Positions 51,434 through 60,805 of a stretch of DNA of 64,000 bases are shown piece after piece. The notes under the pieces are model-generated. The model worked only from the letters and a program-made list of their open reading frames with translations, did not search any database and was not told the origin of the DNA. A program made the position numbers and the translations under genes. This DNA comes from CAZDXB01 sp964509335 (lineage in GTDB: Bacteria > Bacteroidota > Ignavibacteria > Kapaibacteriales > UBA2268), in NCBI GenBank assembly GCA_964509335.1, contig CAZDXB010000007.1, positions 1 to 64,000 on the forward strand. The letters are read 5' to 3'. How positions within the stretch are numbered: position 1 is the stretch's first letter; every line of letters begins with the position of its first letter.

Positions 51434-54400
51434 TCAAGAAATTCTTTCTGGAATTTTTATCGTGAAAATAATTTTTTCCCCTTCCGACTGGACGTTTGTC
51501 TCTCCCCCCAATATATCAGCGCAATCCTTAGCTATCGCCAAGCTAAAATTGTCCGCGTCGCTGTCTTCGCTCAAGTGTCCTTCGTAAAAAGGCTCGAATA
51601 AGTTCTCAACCCTTTCTTTATCGATTGAGGTCGCTCCGACGTAAATCTCGCAAAGAAGCCATCCGCCAGTTCTTTCTAAACACAGTTTCACTTGCGATTT
51701 GTCCAAAGCTAATTCCAAAGCCGTCTTTAAAATTTTGCCGACGACAATTTTCAGCAAATAAGGGTCTGTTTCTACTTTGTCGTCGTCGATATTGCATTCA
51801 ACGGAAACGGAGACTTCCTTGTCTTCGGGCTTTGGCGCGCCTTTAACCAAATCGTCGCAGAATTGTTTTAAAACGATTTGTTCTTTTTTCACTTCGATAT
51901 CGCTGGACTCAATTTTGCCGAGCAACAGAATATCCTCCAAAAACCGAATCATTCGGTCGATAGCGCTTTGTATCTTGCTTAAATTCTTTTCAAACTTGTC
52001 CTTGTCGCCTTTTTCGTAATGTATTCTTAATAAGTCGATTGAAGTCTGCACTATAGTCAGCGGAGTTCTGTATTGATGAGAAATATTCGAAATAATAGAA
52101 GATTTCATTACGCTGAGTTTGTGTTCTTCCTCGAGCGATTCTTTCAATTTCTTTTCTACGGCTTTACGTTCGTCTATATCCGTAACAATAATTAGCGCTC
52201 CGTATCCAATATCGTATTCTACCTTATTTAGTCGAGCGTCCGCCCAAAATTCGGAGCGGTCGTCTCTTCGTAATTTTATTTCCATCCTATCAGGCGCTTC
52301 CAAGCCTTTTTTCAATCTCTCGATAATTTCCTCGGCTTTGCTTTTGAACTCTTCCGCTACAAAATCGACTATTCTTCTGCCTATGAGCTTCTTCGGATTT
52401 ATTCCCAACATTTCCGCCGCTTTAGGGTTCGTATAATTAAAAAGACCGTGTCTAGTGGTAACTATGCCGTCGTTTGCGTTCTCAATTATGTATCTATATC
52501 TCTTTTCGCTCTCTTCAAGGTTCAATCGCGATTGTTTTATCTCATTTAAATATCTCGCTCTTTTTAAGTAGAAAAAGACAAGAGCCAGATATAAAACTCC
52601 GGCTAAAGCTATTAGAGGAATAACAAACCAAGGGTTTTTATACATTGGCGTTTCAAGTTCAAACTTTTGTATAAAAATCTCTTTGCCTTTGGCGTCGAAA
52701 ATCCGTTTAAATCTCAATTCGAACGTGTGTTCGCCCGAGCTTAAGTCGTTAAACTCCGCTTTTCTGGATTTTGTCCAACTTGACCACTCGCCGCCGTCGA
52801 TTCTATATTGGGAGCAAATTTTCTTTAAATCTAACAAACAAAAACTATTAATTTTCCATTGAACTATTGTTTTGGAGCCTTCTTTTTTAGTAGAGCTTTC
52901 TAGGGCCACGCTGATTTTATCTTTACATACGCGTTCGGCTTGCAATATATTTATCCCGCCGCTGGAGCCGAAATATATTTTATTTGAATCTATGAGAAGG
53001 GGCCAAATCTTGTCAGACGTCAAACCCGAAGAGATATCTATATTAAAAAAACAGTTGCCGTTATAGTATATCACGCCGCCGTTTGTGGCAATCCATAAAC
53101 AGCCGTTATTGTCGATTTCGATTTCCGTTATCGTAAGCCCTTTCATACTTTCGCGTTGTATGATATGAACGGAATCGTCTTTAATAAAACCGATAGCGCC
53201 TTGATGAGTTAGAGAGAAGAACATTTTGTCCTTCGTTTTATCGTAAGCTAAGGAAGAAACTTTGTTTATAGGAAAATCGCCGTTCGAGTTCCAACGTTTA
53301 ATTCCGCCGTTTTTATATCTTACGACTCCTTTTGCGGTCGCGAACCAATACGCTCCGGAAGAATCTTCGAGGAAATCGTAAATTCTTTCTTCGCTAAACT
53401 TCCCGTCGGCGTCGAACTTTCGAATCTCACCGTTTTCCAGCGCGTAAGCGCAGTAACCTTTTGAAGGGTCTTTCGACGATAAAGTTAAAAACCACAATCT
53501 ATTTTCTGAATCTTTTCGTATTTTATGCACTCGCAAATCTCTATTGCCGGGGTCGAGAATGACTTTCTTCCAGCGCTCGCCGTCCCATTTATAGCTTTGC
53601 TCCAGCAATGTCCCGCTTCCAACCCAAATATTTCCGTTTTCGTCTTCGTTTATTGCCGTAACTATAGAAAGGGGAACGCCTAAAATTTTAGTAATAAAAC
53701 GTTTGCTACCATCGGAGCTTATTACGGTCAGTCCTTTATTGCTCGCTATCCAAGTTGTGCCGTCGCTAGCTTTATAGATTTCATTTATATTGTTTCTTCT
53801 AGAATTTTTGAAAGTTATATAGCTCCACAGCGTTGATTCCAATCGGCACAAGTATATTTTATTTGAGCTAATAACCCATAAATCCCCGTTAAAATCGTAA
53901 TGTATTTCTTTGGCGTATTTTAAATTAAAGGAGGGGTATTTAATGTTTTCCCATTTTGCGCCTTTCCATATCTTTACTTTGCCGTTTCCAAAAACGATTA
54001 GAGCTTCGCCTTCTTGGTTAATATCGGCAGTTTTTATTCTCGGCTCAATCTCCCATTCGTTAAGTTTAGGCTCTCCGTGGTTGGCGAATTCCCAAACTCC
54101 CATAAAATTTTGAGGAAAATAGCATTGAAAAAAGCCGTACCCAAGATTATTCTCCACTATTTTTTGTATTCCGAATTTGTTGGCGAACGGCGTTTGCATC
54201 TTTTGCGTCCATTTACCGTTCCTAAACGAATACAAACCCTGAGGAGCGTTGAGCCACAAACACTTAGATTTAGTATAAAATAAAACGTTGTTTGCTTCTA
54301 TTTCTCGATTTATTTTAACGGCTTTAGGCATAGGAAAACGCTTGAGGTTTTCGCCGTCGTATAAATAAAGTTTGTAGTTTTTATCCTCGTTGTTTTCCTG

Positions 54401-54859
54401 TTTAGCGAGAATTAAGTAGTTGTTATCGTAAGCGACGCCGTCCATAGCGTAATATCTCTTTCCATTCGCAAAGATTTTTTTTGTTACGGCGCCTTCTTTG
54501 TCAACAATAAACATTGAACCTTCGTTGAAATCAAATATTTCGTCTTTCAATCCGGCTCTGAAGTTCTTAAACGGAATGTTAGCGATTAATTCGATAGCTT
54601 TGGAAGAATCGTTCTTTAAAATCGGATGGAAAGAAAAATCCTCGTAATAGTATATTCCTTCTCCGCCCACTATATAGAGAGAACTGTCGGGCGTTTGGAT
54701 TATATCGTTGATTGTAGCGCCTGTCAGCCCCGCGTTGGAACCGAACTCAATCCATCGCCACCGCTCATTTAACTTCTCCTCCAAATCAAGCGCTTTAGAG
54801 AAGTTAAAAGTAAAAACCAATATTAAAAGAGCGATTGCAAAACTAAAATAGCGTCTCAT
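51434..54859 (-). CDS. large sensor histidine kinase with two-component propeller, Y_Y_Y and PAS domains, degenerate ATPase
   Basis: This 1141-residue membrane protein has a signal peptide, a roughly 650-residue extracytoplasmic seven-blade-type two-component regulator propeller (repeated 'DNNGCLWIATNGGVIYYNG'-like strands), a Y_Y_Y domain, one membrane helix (FVIPLIALAGVLYLALVFFYL) and a PAS domain (ENANDGIVTTRHGLFNYTNP). HisKA with His928 in NISHQYRTPLT follows, then a HATPase_c-like region. The N box (PYLLKIVVGKILKTALEL), G1 (EIYVGATSIDKE) and G2 (DADNFSLAIAKDC) lack the usual Asn, DxGxG and GxGLG residues. Membrane sensing is clear; kinase activity is doubtful. No response regulator is adjacent. 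Confidence 0.88.
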   Translation of the reverse strand: MRRYFSFAIALLILVFTFNFSKALDLEEKLNERWRWIEFGSNAGLTGATINDIIQTPDSSLYIVGGEGIYYYEDFSFHPILKNDSSKAIELIANIPFKNFRAGLKDEIFDFNEGSMFIVDKEGAVTKKIFANGKRYYAMDGVAYDNNYLILAKQENNEDKNYKLYLYDGENLKRFPMPKAVKINREIEANNVLFYTKSKCLWLNAPQGLYSFRNGKWTQKMQTPFANKFGIQKIVENNLGYGFFQCYFPQNFMGVWEFANHGEPKLNEWEIEPRIKTADINQEGEALIVFGNGKVKIWKGAKWENIKYPSFNLKYAKEIHYDFNGDLWVISSNKIYLCRLESTLWSYITFKNSRRNNINEIYKASDGTTWIASNKGLTVISSDGSKRFITKILGVPLSIVTAINEDENGNIWVGSGTLLEQSYKWDGERWKKVILDPGNRDLRVHKIRKDSENRLWFLTLSSKDPSKGYCAYALENGEIRKFDADGKFSEERIYDFLEDSSGAYWFATAKGVVRYKNGGIKRWNSNGDFPINKVSSLAYDKTKDKMFFSLTHQGAIGFIKDDSVHIIQRESMKGLTITEIEIDNNGCLWIATNGGVIYYNGNCFFNIDISSGLTSDKIWPLLIDSNKIYFGSSGGINILQAERVCKDKISVALESSTKKEGSKTIVQWKINSFCLLDLKKICSQYRIDGGEWSSWTKSRKAEFNDLSSGEHTFELRFKRIFDAKGKEIFIQKFELETPMYKNPWFVIPLIALAGVLYLALVFFYLKRARYLNEIKQSRLNLEESEKRYRYIIENANDGIVTTRHGLFNYTNPKAAEMLGINPKKLIGRRIVDFVAEEFKSKAEEIIERLKKGLEAPDRMEIKLRRDDRSEFWADARLNKVEYDIGYGALIIVTDIDERKAVEKKLKESLEEEHKLSVMKSSIISNISHQYRTPLTIVQTSIDLLRIHYEKGDKDKFEKNLSKIQSAIDRMIRFLEDILLLGKIESSDIEVKKEQIVLKQFCDDLVKGAPKPEDKEVSVSVECNIDDDKVETDPYLLKIVVGKILKTALELALDKSQVKLCLERTGGWLLCEIYVGATSIDKERVENLFEPFYEGHLSEDSDADNFSLAIAKDCADILGGETNVQSEGEKIIFTIKIPERIS

Positions 54860-55043
54860 ATCTTTTCTAATTTAACCTTTTATTATTGCAAAGATAAAAC
54901 TAACTCAATAACCAAGCAATTTTATCTCAATATATTATAAAAAAATTATTCGAATTTCGCCCATAATTTTGAATATATTTGAAAAAATAATTAAGTTGAT
55001 TTTTTTATTATCTTGTTATAAAGTAAAAAGGAAGGCGATAAAT

Positions 55044-56237
55044 ATGAGCGGTTCAAAAATAATACCGGCGGAGAAGACTAAAGGCATAACCTACGCTATC
55101 AGAGATATAATAGTAATAGCGAACGAAACGGCTAAAACCGGCAAGGAAATGATGTATCTAAACATCGGCGACCCAAACGCATACGACCACGTAACGCCGC
55201 CTCATATAGTAGAAGCGGTTTGCAAGGCTATGCGCGACAACAAGAACGGCTATTGCCCATCTTCGGGAATACCGGAAGCTCTCGACGCGATAGTCGAGGA
55301 CGCGGAGTCAAAAGGAATTACAAACGTATTGGACGCGTTCGTAACTTCCGGGGCGAGCGAGGCGATAGAAATTTGCTTGACGGCGTTGCTGAACAAAGGC
55401 GAGAATTTTCTGATGCCGACGCCGGGGTATCCGCTATACACGGCGGTTCAGAGCAAATTGGAATTGGAGCCGAATCCTTATTATCTGGACGAGTCGAACG
55501 GTTGGCAACCCGACATCGAGGACATTAAATCTAAGATAAACGATAAGACGCGCGCTATTGTAGTCATTAATCCAAACAACCCGACAGGTTCGGTCGCTTC
55601 GAAAGAAATTTTAGAGCGAATCGCGGAAATAGCTATCGAAAATAATTTGCTCGTCATAGCCGACGAAATTTACGATAAACTACTTTTCAGCGGCGAGAAG
55701 CACGCTTCGATAGCGTCGTTGAGCGAAGATTTGTCTTGCGTAACCTTTTCCGGTATGTCGAAAAACTACGTCGTTCCCGGTTTCCGTTTGGGTTGGGGCG
55801 TAGCGAGCGGAAAAAAAGAAGAGACGGCGAAATTTATAGAAGCCGTCAATAGAATACTTCGAGCGAGAGTTTGCGCCAACCATCCCGAGCAATACGGAGC
55901 GATAGCGGCTTTGAAGGGCGAACAAACTCACTTGAAAAAAATGAACGAAACTTTGAAGCGGCGAAACGACTTGACGGTAAAATATCTTAACGAAATACCG
56001 AGAACTTCGTTAGTTCAGCCGAAGGGAGCGTTTTACGCTTTTCCGAGCGTAGAAGTCGAGGACGATTTTCAGTTCGTCAAAGATTTGATTAAAGCTACCG
56101 GCGTAGTTGTAGTTCCCGGTTCAGGATTTGGTCAAAAGTCCGGGACAACGCATTTCAGAGCGGTTATATTACCCGACGAAGAAACGATAGAGAAATCTTA
56201 TAAATTGATAGGCGACTTTTTAGCGGATTACAAATGA
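55044..56237 (+). CDS. class I/II PLP-dependent aminotransferase (alanine aminotransferase-like)
   Basis: This PLP enzyme has the class I pattern: NIGDPNAYDHVTPPHIVEA, NGYCPSSGIPEALDAI, VTSGASEAIEICLTALL, VVINPNNPTGS, IADEIYDKLLF, FSGMSKNYVVPGFRLGW (PLP lysine in SGMSK), and AFYAFPSVE. It resembles glutamate-pyruvate aminotransferases of the AlaA type. The ATG at 55044 (MSGSKIIPAEKTKG, RBS AAAAAGGAAGG) is preferred over the ATG at 54969, because a -7 box TATATTTG lies at 54974-54981, inside that longer frame. The stop overlaps the next gene's start (ATGA). Confidence 0.9.
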   Translation: MSGSKIIPAEKTKGITYAIRDIIVIANETAKTGKEMMYLNIGDPNAYDHVTPPHIVEAVCKAMRDNKNGYCPSSGIPEALDAIVEDAESKGITNVLDAFVTSGASEAIEICLTALLNKGENFLMPTPGYPLYTAVQSKLELEPNPYYLDESNGWQPDIEDIKSKINDKTRAIVVINPNNPTGSVASKEILERIAEIAIENNLLVIADEIYDKLLFSGEKHASIASLSEDLSCVTFSGMSKNYVVPGFRLGWGVASGKKEETAKFIEAVNRILRARVCANHPEQYGAIAALKGEQTHLKKMNETLKRRNDLTVKYLNEIPRTSLVQPKGAFYAFPSVEVEDDFQFVKDLIKATGVVVVPGSGFGQKSGTTHFRAVILPDEETIEKSYKLIGDFLADYK

Positions 56238-58159
56238 ACCGTCGAAAGAATCTAATATGCTTTTTAGTCTCTTTCGTCGTAAGCTATGTTTTCTATATTA
56301 TGACGACTGCGCCGGACGTTACTTTTACTGACAACGGCGAGCTAGCGGCGGTTTGCTCGACTTTGGGAATAGCTCATCCGACTGGCTATCCGCTTTTCGC
56401 GATCCTCGGATATCTTTGGTCGCTTTTGCCGTTGCCATTTTCTGAGGTATATTCTCTAAATCTGTTCGCGGGTTTTTTAACCGCCGCTTCCGTCGGCGTA
56501 TTTTATTTACTGGTAGAATCTTTGTTAAAAATAAAGCCGCGGAACGAGACAAAATCTAAAAAGAGAAAAGGCGCGAAAGGAAAAAAGAATGATTCTTCGC
56601 TAAGCGAGAAATTAGGGGAGGACGGCGTAAAATTAATAGCTCTCGCGTCGGCGTTCTTCTACGCTTTCGCGGGAATTATTTGGGCGCAGGCGACTTCGCT
56701 GGAGGTTTACTCTTTGCATCTTTTGTTGATGAATTTAACGCTTTTGCTAGTAGTAAAAGGCGTGTCGTCTGAAAAGAAAAAGGAGGCTTATTTCTTCGTC
56801 GCCGCCTTGGTTCTTGGGATGAGTTTTTCGAACCATATGACGTCGATATTGTTAATCCCGCCGATATTATTTATGTACTTCAAGCGTCCGGGCGAGAAAT
56901 TTGATTTCGGCGAGGGAAGATTTAAAATTCTGCTAGTATTGCTAATCCCATTCTTCGTTGGGTTGAGCTTCTATCTATATCTGCCGCTTCGCTCGGCGGC
57001 TATGCCCGAATTCAATTGGGGTTGGGTCTCGCGTAGTTTTGATAAATTTCTTTATCACGTTAGCGGCAAGCAGTATCAGGTTTGGATGTTTTCAGACCCT
57101 TCGACTTGGCAAACAAATATCCAAAAGTTTATAGAAATACTTCCTCGGCAATTAGCTTGGATAGGCTTTATTCCGGCGGTTGTCGGTATATACGCGAGTT
57201 ATAAAGCGGCGAAAGAAATATTCTGGTTTTTGGCGCTTTTAGTTCTTTGCTGCGTCCTTTATTCGATGAATTACTCAATCACGGATATCGAGTCCTACTT
57301 TATTACGGCGGTAGCGGGCTTGATAGTTTTCGCGGCTTTCGGGGTCGCTTATCTTATTCGAACTAAACCGAAGCTCGTTCCTTTGGCGTTCGTTCTACCG
57401 GTATTGGCTCTAGCGTTTAATTATACTTCCAACGACCGTTCGGACGGTTACGTCGTTCCAGAATACACAAGAATTTTACTAAAGAAAATAGAGCCGAACG
57501 CCGTAATAATATCGGCGCAATGGGATTTTTTCTGTTCGGCTTTTTGGTATAAACAGAGAGTCGAGGGCGTTCGACCGGATATTACTTTAATCGAGCAGGA
57601 GTTGCTTAGAAGGACTTGGTATTTAGAACAGCTCAAACGCTGGTATCCCGAAACGATAACGCCCTGCGAAGCGGAAATAAACGCTTATCTGAAGGACTTA
57701 GAACTGTTCGAATCAGGTGAAGACTATCAGGCGGGCGTTTTGCAAGGGAAATACGAAAATCTTCTTAATTGTTTTATCGACAAAAATATCGGCGAAAAGC
57801 CAGTTTATATCACGCTCGACATAATGCAAAAAGAAAATAACGTCGGTAGGAAATACGAAAAAATTGCAGACGGCTTCGCTTTGAAATTAGTTGAAAACAG
57901 AAAAGGGATATCGGTTACAACCGACGATATAAATATTGAAAAATTCTTGAAATCCTTGAACGACAGCGAAGGATTGTTTGTAGAGGCGACGAGAAACAAC
58001 GCGGCGATTAATTTTGTAAACGTAGCCCGCTACCAATTTACTACGGGAGACGTCGAGGGAGCGAAGAATACAATGCAAAAAGCTTATAAAATCGCGCCGG
58101 AGAACGAATACGTGTTAAATACAATGAGGAATATGACAAACGCAAATATTAGAAATTAA
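56234..58159 (+). CDS. DUF2723 family membrane protein (GT-C glycosyltransferase-like)
   Basis: This 641-residue polytopic membrane protein has the DUF2723 motif TAPDVTFTDNGELAAVCSTLGIAHPTGYPLF near the N-terminus. Its acidic 'DNGE' is analogous to the GT-C catalytic loop. A Lys-rich cytoplasmic loop (KSKKRKGAKGKKNDSS) and several hydrophobic helices follow, then a C-terminal soluble region with 'QWDFFCSAFWYKQ' and TPR-like helices. It probably transfers sugars from lipid carriers, perhaps in cell-surface glycosylation. The gene overlaps the aminotransferase by 4 bp. Confidence 0.88.
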   Translation: MNRRKNLICFLVSFVVSYVFYIMTTAPDVTFTDNGELAAVCSTLGIAHPTGYPLFAILGYLWSLLPLPFSEVYSLNLFAGFLTAASVGVFYLLVESLLKIKPRNETKSKKRKGAKGKKNDSSLSEKLGEDGVKLIALASAFFYAFAGIIWAQATSLEVYSLHLLLMNLTLLLVVKGVSSEKKKEAYFFVAALVLGMSFSNHMTSILLIPPILFMYFKRPGEKFDFGEGRFKILLVLLIPFFVGLSFYLYLPLRSAAMPEFNWGWVSRSFDKFLYHVSGKQYQVWMFSDPSTWQTNIQKFIEILPRQLAWIGFIPAVVGIYASYKAAKEIFWFLALLVLCCVLYSMNYSITDIESYFITAVAGLIVFAAFGVAYLIRTKPKLVPLAFVLPVLALAFNYTSNDRSDGYVVPEYTRILLKKIEPNAVIISAQWDFFCSAFWYKQRVEGVRPDITLIEQELLRRTWYLEQLKRWYPETITPCEAEINAYLKDLELFESGEDYQAGVLQGKYENLLNCFIDKNIGEKPVYITLDIMQKENNVGRKYEKIADGFALKLVENRKGISVTTDDINIEKFLKSLNDSEGLFVEATRNNAAINFVNVARYQFTTGDVEGAKNTMQKAYKIAPENEYVLNTMRNMTNANIRN

Positions 58160-58208
58160 CTTTTAGAAGGAAGACTTAAGTAAGTATAACAAATAAATTA
58201 CAATTTAT

Positions 58209-59291
58209 ATGAGAAAAATAAACATAGCGCTAATAACGCTTATAATAGCTTTCGCGGCTATAGGGCGAGCCGCGGGACAGGAGCCTTTGGTAGCTTACAA
58301 ATACATGGGGCAGTGGCATGTATTAGACAATCGAGGCAACGAGTTTTTTCCGCCTTTTCAAGCGAATAAAGTAAAGGGATACGGCGACGGATTGATATGT
58401 TTTTCCAAAAAGCGTTTCGGATTGGAAAGATGGGGCTATATGAATATGAAGGGCGATGTCGTCATTTCGCCCCAATACGACATAGCTTTTCCTTTTTCCG
58501 ACAATAGAGCCTTGGTAGCTAATTACTTAAACGAAACGACGATGGCTCTTAATTTTCATTATATAAATAAAAAAGGCGAGAAAATAAACGATAAAGAGTA
58601 TATCGACGCTTTGCCATTCAGCGAGGGGTTGGCTTTTTGTATGGAGAAAAAAAACAAAAGCGGATATATTGATACTTCAGGCGCTAAGGTTCTCGATATG
58701 AACGGTCTAATCGGCAATAAATTCAGCGAAGGATTGGCTTCGTTTGTCGACCATTCGATGCAACAAGGATATATTAATAGGGACTCTGAAGTAATTATCG
58801 AGTCAGAATATTCTACGGCAAAGGAATTTTCGGAAGGATTAGCCGCCGTTTCTATCGGTACCAAATTCGGATACGTTAACGCCAAAAGCGAAACGCAAAT
58901 AAAGCTCAAATTCGACGACGCCAAATCGTTCAATTGCGGCAGAGCGTTCGTAGGAGATTTATACCCCAAAAAGTTTCAAACAAAATGGGGTATTATCGAT
59001 ACTTCCGGCTTTTTTGTTGTTCACTATAAATATTGGAAAATTAATAATTTCAGAGAAGGATTAGCTTCCGTAAAGGAAACAGATAAGTGGGGATTCGTCG
59101 ATAAAAAAGGCGAATACGCAATCGAGCCGAAATTCAGCTACGCCGGTTCTTTCTTCGACGGATTAGCTTACGTCGCTATCGAGGAAGAAGAAAAATTCGG
59201 ATTTATAGATAAAAAGGGGAAGTTCATTTTGCAGATTCCTCGCTTTTCTTTGGCGGTAGATTTGAGATTAAACGAACAAGTTTATAAATAA
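58209..59291 (+). CDS. secreted WG-repeat protein
   Basis: This 360-residue protein has a signal peptide (ALITLIIAFAAIGRAAG). About nine WG repeats follow, with the pattern (W/F)G(Y/F)[IV][ND].KG...I.P.Y..A..FS.GLA.V: examples are RWGYMNMKGDVVISPQYDIA, KFGYVNAKSETQIKLKFDDA and KWGFVDKKGEYAIEPKFSYA. WG repeats are beta-rich modules of unknown binding function. It is 49 bp after the DUF2723 gene and 12 bp before the CAP lipoprotein gene. Confidence 0.87.
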   Translation: MRKINIALITLIIAFAAIGRAAGQEPLVAYKYMGQWHVLDNRGNEFFPPFQANKVKGYGDGLICFSKKRFGLERWGYMNMKGDVVISPQYDIAFPFSDNRALVANYLNETTMALNFHYINKKGEKINDKEYIDALPFSEGLAFCMEKKNKSGYIDTSGAKVLDMNGLIGNKFSEGLASFVDHSMQQGYINRDSEVIIESEYSTAKEFSEGLAAVSIGTKFGYVNAKSETQIKLKFDDAKSFNCGRAFVGDLYPKKFQTKWGIIDTSGFFVVHYKYWKINNFREGLASVKETDKWGFVDKKGEYAIEPKFSYAGSFFDGLAYVAIEEEEKFGFIDKKGKFILQIPRFSLAVDLRLNEQVYK

Positions 59292-59303
59292 AAGGATTTT
59301 GCT

Positions 59304-60242
59304 ATGAAACGGTTAAATTTAATTCTCGCCGTTCTCTTTTCCGGTCTTATCATTTTCGGTTCTTGCGAGGAGGAATCTTCGGGTCCTTCTTGCAACACCG
59401 ATATAGACGACAGAGTAGCCGATTTATACGATTGTCCGCCCGACGCCGGCAATTGTTACGAGGGCGACCTCGCGCAAAGGGTGCAAGACGACGTTTTAGA
59501 GCGAGTCAACTATTTCAGAAATATTCACAATTTGCCGGACGTATCCTACAATCCAACCTTCGACGATTACGTTCAAAAAGCTTCTCTTATTGCCGCCGCG
59601 AACAAGGCGCTAACGCATTACCCGAGCGAATCGGCAAAATGTTATACAGCCGTCGGCGATACGGGCAGCCAGAAAAGCAATTTAGCTCTTTCTTGGAGCG
59701 GCGGATTTGTAGATAAAGCATCCGAGTATTTTGTAGATGGATGGATAAGCGAAATCCACTCTGCCAGTATCGGACACAGGCGTTGGATTCTACATCCTTT
59801 TTTAAATACGGTTTCTTTCGGCAGGGTGGATAGTTTTGAAGAAGGACACGTCGTCGGTTCGGCGTTATACGTAATGGATTCGAAATCGCCAAGCCAAGCA
59901 AACGTAGAGTTCATAGCTTGTCCGTTCCATAATTATCCATCGTCCGCTTTTCCGAATAACGCGCGATTTTCTTTTCAAATTCTCGCCGATAAGGATTCGC
60001 CTTGGGGCGCTAACCGAAACGTAGATTTTTCTAACGCGAGCATAGAGGTTTACCAAGGCTCGCCGGATAATTCGCTCTCCGTTAATTCCGTTAAATACGA
60101 CAACGATGGATACGGTTTGCCGAATTGCATTCAATGGAAAACAAGTACGTTTTCCTACGGGGCGAGATATACGGTTAACGTTTCGAACGTTATTGTCGGC
60201 GGCGAATCAAAAGATTACGAATATTGGTTCGAGATTGATTAA
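59304..60242 (+). CDS. CAP-domain (SCP-like) lipoprotein
   Basis: This 312-residue lipoprotein (LILAVLFSGLIIFGSCEE, lipobox GSC) has a CAP/SCP-like domain: VLERVNYFRNIHNLPDVSYN, DDYVQKASLIAAANKALTHYP, DGWISEIHSASIGHRRWILHP and 'TVSFGRV'. The His residues of THYP and GHRRW fit the CAP cavity. The C-terminal part is beta-rich. CAP proteins bind or cleave peptides and sterols in other taxa; its role here is unknown. It lies 12 bp after the WG-repeat gene. Confidence 0.88.
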   Translation: MKRLNLILAVLFSGLIIFGSCEEESSGPSCNTDIDDRVADLYDCPPDAGNCYEGDLAQRVQDDVLERVNYFRNIHNLPDVSYNPTFDDYVQKASLIAAANKALTHYPSESAKCYTAVGDTGSQKSNLALSWSGGFVDKASEYFVDGWISEIHSASIGHRRWILHPFLNTVSFGRVDSFEEGHVVGSALYVMDSKSPSQANVEFIACPFHNYPSSAFPNNARFSFQILADKDSPWGANRNVDFSNASIEVYQGSPDNSLSVNSVKYDNDGYGLPNCIQWKTSTFSYGARYTVNVSNVIVGGESKDYEYWFEID

Positions 60243-60283
60243 CAAAATATGCCCGTAATACCTACTTTGATTTTTTGACAAAG

Positions 60284-60784
60284 ATGAAAGATAATAAAGC
60301 AAAAAATCGCCGAAAATTAATACGTTTGGAGTAAGACGGAAAAGCGAAGTTGAATGACGCGGGCAAAATGATTGAGAAATGGTATCTTGAGTTAGAGAAT
60401 AAATTCAAAGACGTTCAGAGCGATTATTTTGTAGTAATGCCAAATCATTTTCATTGTATCATATCAAAAGTAGGGGCAGACCTATGTGTCTGCCCCAAGA
60501 ATAAGCGGATAGAGAAAAATAGCGAACGCGATATTAATAAGGAATCCATAAAAAGGGTCGAACACACAGGTTCGCCCCTACACTCGATAATCCAATGGTT
60601 TAAAACAATGACAACCAATGAATATATTAGAGGAGTTAAAAACAACAATTGGCGTCCTTTCCCCAGCAAATTGTGGCAACGCAACTACTACGAACGTGTT
60701 ATCCGAAGCGACCGCGATTTATACGAATTACGAAAATATATCAAATACAACCCATTAAAATGGACATACGACAAATACTATTAA
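60284..60784 (+). pseudogene. broken REP-associated tyrosine transposase (RAYT, IS200-like) with an internal REPIN
   Basis: The frame from ATG 60284 reads MKDNKAKNRRKLIRLE, then a TAA stop at 60332, then continues DGKAKLNDAGKMIEKWYLE. In intact RAYTs about 25-30 residues of the catalytic core normally sit between the RR..IRL and the G.M.LNDAG segments, so part of the N-terminus is deleted. The HUH motif (VMPNHFHCIIS), the FKTMTTNEYIRGVK segment and 'LWQRNYYERVIRSDRDLYELRKYI' with the C-terminal part are otherwise intact. The linker (residues GADLCVCPKNK to HTGSPLHS) is encoded by a REP-like double hairpin (60470-60581). Confidence 0.85.
60470..60581. repeat. REPIN-like double hairpin within the RAYT frame
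   Basis: The left hairpin is GGGGCAGAC...GTCTGCCCC (60473-60481 and 60488-60496). The right hairpin is GGGTCGAAC...GTTCGCCCC (60555-60563 and 60570-60578, one mismatch). Outer tips GTAGGGGC (60470-60477) and GCCCCTAC (60574-60581) are complementary, so two REPs lie in inverted orientation. It stays in frame with the transposase on both sides. Confidence 0.75.
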
Positions 60785-60805
60785 ATAAAAACAAGTAATT
60801 GAAAT

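Noticed and set aside
54969..55043. Upstream ATG for the aminotransferase
   Set aside because: A -7 promoter box lies inside this stretch and the added 25 residues are not family-like. The ATG at 55044 has a proper RBS.
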